Of a stretch of DNA of 6,182 nt, positions 5,309 through 6,182 are shown piece after piece (the first letter of the stretch is position 1; each line of letters starts with the position of its first letter). Source of the stretch: Pseudomonadota bacterium (GTDB lineage Bacteria; Pseudomonadota; Alphaproteobacteria; Rhizobiales; Segnochrobactraceae); the NCBI GenBank assembly GCA_023442215.1, contig JAEZMP010000592.1, positions 1 through 6,182 of the forward strand, read 5' to 3'. The notes below the pieces were generated by a model that saw only the letters and a list, made by a program, of their open reading frames with translations, did not search any database and had not been told where the DNA came from. The position numbers and the translations under genes are program-made.

Positions 5309-6182
5309 ATGATGAGGCTGGCCGTCGCAGCCGTGCACGGCACTGGCACCCGGCGTGCGGCAGGCCGGCGCCCCCGCGCCTGCCTGTTCGCCCGCGCCGT
5401 GCTCACCGGCGCCGTGCTCGCCGGGGCCCTTGGCCTGCTTGCTGGCCTTGTCCCCGCCCGCGCGACGCCGGGGGCGGAAACCGGCGTGCCGTCCGTTCTG
5501 GCCTGCCCCGTCAATCCGTCCGCGCCCGAGGGCACCGCGGCCCGTCGCTGGGCCTCGCCGCCTGCGTTCAACGTGGACGACAAGGCGCCCGCGCCCTGCG
5601 CCCCGTGCAGCGATCCCGCCAATGCAGGCGGGCCGTCCTGCCTGATCTTCCGGTTTCTGCACTCGCCCGCCTGCGCCGGCGGCGAGTGCGGCGACGCACA
5701 GGGTGACTTCCGCCGCCACGATGTGGAGGGTGTCTCCGTCTTCCTGCAATATGACAGGCGCTATCGCGACGCGGCCCGCTATCCCCGCGCGGCGGGTGAG
5801 AATTGCCGCTTCGTGCTGTGGGCGAGCCCTCCGGTGACGGGGATCGAGGATGTGGCGGGCTATGCCGGGCAGAATTACTGGCGGGCGGCCTATGTGGCCT
5901 CACAGACGCTGGTTGCGCCGCCCTTTGCCAGGAGTGGTCTCGCCCTGGCCATACAGCCGGCCACCACCCGCAGTCAGCATCAGTTTCACATTCACATCGG
6001 CACGCTGTCGCCGGCCTATCTCGCCGCGCTCGCCGGGCTGGCACCGGATGCGGCACAGGTGACGATCAACGGCTTCGCGTTCCGCGTGCGGTCCTTCGCG
6101 GTCCCATCCGGCAGCGATCCGTTCACGCAGGTCGATGTTTTCGCGACGGCCCGCGACATGCTGCCCAATGCGGCCGCCGATC
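5309..6182 (+). CDS. CDP-diacylglycerol pyrophosphatase-like (Cdh family) exported protein, 3' end beyond window edge
   Basis: The frame is open from ATG 5309 to the window end (291 residues seen, no stop). E. coli Cdh hydrolyses CDP-diacylglycerol to CMP and phosphatidic acid and belongs to the HIT-like superfamily. The match rests on the core: NYWRAAYVASQTL (189-201), GLALAIQPATTRSQHQFHIH (210-229) and IGTLSPAYLAAL, which parallel the E. coli segments around AINSRTGRTQNHFHIHI, including the histidine motif H224-x2-H227-x-H229. A long signal region precedes it: Arg-rich residues 14-23, a hydrophobic stretch 29-48, and a likely cleavage after ARA (50-52), so the enzyme is expected in the periplasm. 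RR pairs at 15-16 and 20-21 hint at Tat export, but the consensus is poor. Odd: between signal and core (66-166) lie C66, C97, C100, C111, C122, C127 and C166, a segment longer and richer in Cys than in E. coli Cdh. Substrate is uncertain. Last gene of the operon seen; 1-base gap after the beta-helix gene. Confidence 0.8.
   Translation, partial: MMRLAVAAVHGTGTRRAAGRRPRACLFARAVLTGAVLAGALGLLAGLVPARATPGAETGVPSVLACPVNPSAPEGTAARRWASPPAFNVDDKAPAPCAPCSDPANAGGPSCLIFRFLHSPACAGGECGDAQGDFRRHDVEGVSVFLQYDRRYRDAARYPRAAGENCRFVLWASPPVTGIEDVAGYAGQNYWRAAYVASQTLVAPPFARSGLALAIQPATTRSQHQFHIHIGTLSPAYLAALAGLAPDAAQVTINGFAFRVRSFAVPSGSDPFTQVDVFATARDMLPNAAAD

Noticed and set aside
3610..5622. Minus-strand open frame of 670 codons spanning four plus-strand genes
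   Set aside because: It runs antisense to the operon, is rich in His, Asp, Arg and Gly as expected from the complement of GC-biased codons, lacks any recognisable domain, and overlaps four genes that have clear family matches.
5568..6056. Minus-strand open frame of 162 codons
   Set aside because: It is antisense to the Cdh-like gene, Arg/Pro/Ser-rich, and has no family resemblance.
1..6182. CRISPR array, tRNA, rRNA, insertion sequence or integrase
   Set aside because: No regularly spaced repeats, cloverleaf-like segments, transposase or integrase motifs, or terminal inverted repeats were seen on either strand.

Overview
The window is GC-rich DNA with codon use and gene content typical of an alphaproteobacterium, most likely Hyphomicrobiales (Rhizobiales). 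That placement is inferred from base composition and protein families; no rRNA or other marker gene is present.

Layout. (1) Positions 1-1527, minus strand: the N-terminal ~509 residues of a thiamine-diphosphate pyruvate dehydrogenase (quinone)/pyruvate oxidase, poxB. Its C-terminus lies beyond the left edge. (2) Positions 1528-2206: a 679-base divergent intergenic region with no convincing gene. It holds the poxB ribosome binding site, a 12-bp palindrome, a hairpin framed by a 9-bp direct repeat, and a short AT-rich patch. (3) Positions 2207-6182, plus strand: four closely spaced genes that look like one operon. They encode a membrane-anchored TAXI-type (TRAP-associated) solute-binding-like protein with a cytoplasmic tail, a four-helix DUF4239 (bestrophin-like) membrane protein, a right-handed parallel beta-helix protein without a signal peptide, and an exported CDP-diacylglycerol pyrophosphatase-like (Cdh) protein cut by the right edge. 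The gaps are 32, 3 and 1 bases, so the last three genes are probably translationally coupled.

How the genes may work together. PoxB oxidises pyruvate to acetate and CO2 at the inner membrane and passes electrons to quinone; it is divergent and need not be related to the operon. The operon combines a periplasmic ligand-binding domain tethered to the membrane, a small polytopic membrane protein, a probable cytosolic beta-helix, and a periplasmic enzyme of the HIT-like Cdh family that may act on a nucleotide or phospholipid pyrophosphate. No TRAP permease gene lies in the window. I know of no described system with this composition. The idea that it is an envelope sensing or lipid-linked module is inference from gene order alone. 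It is the best candidate here for an undescribed system.
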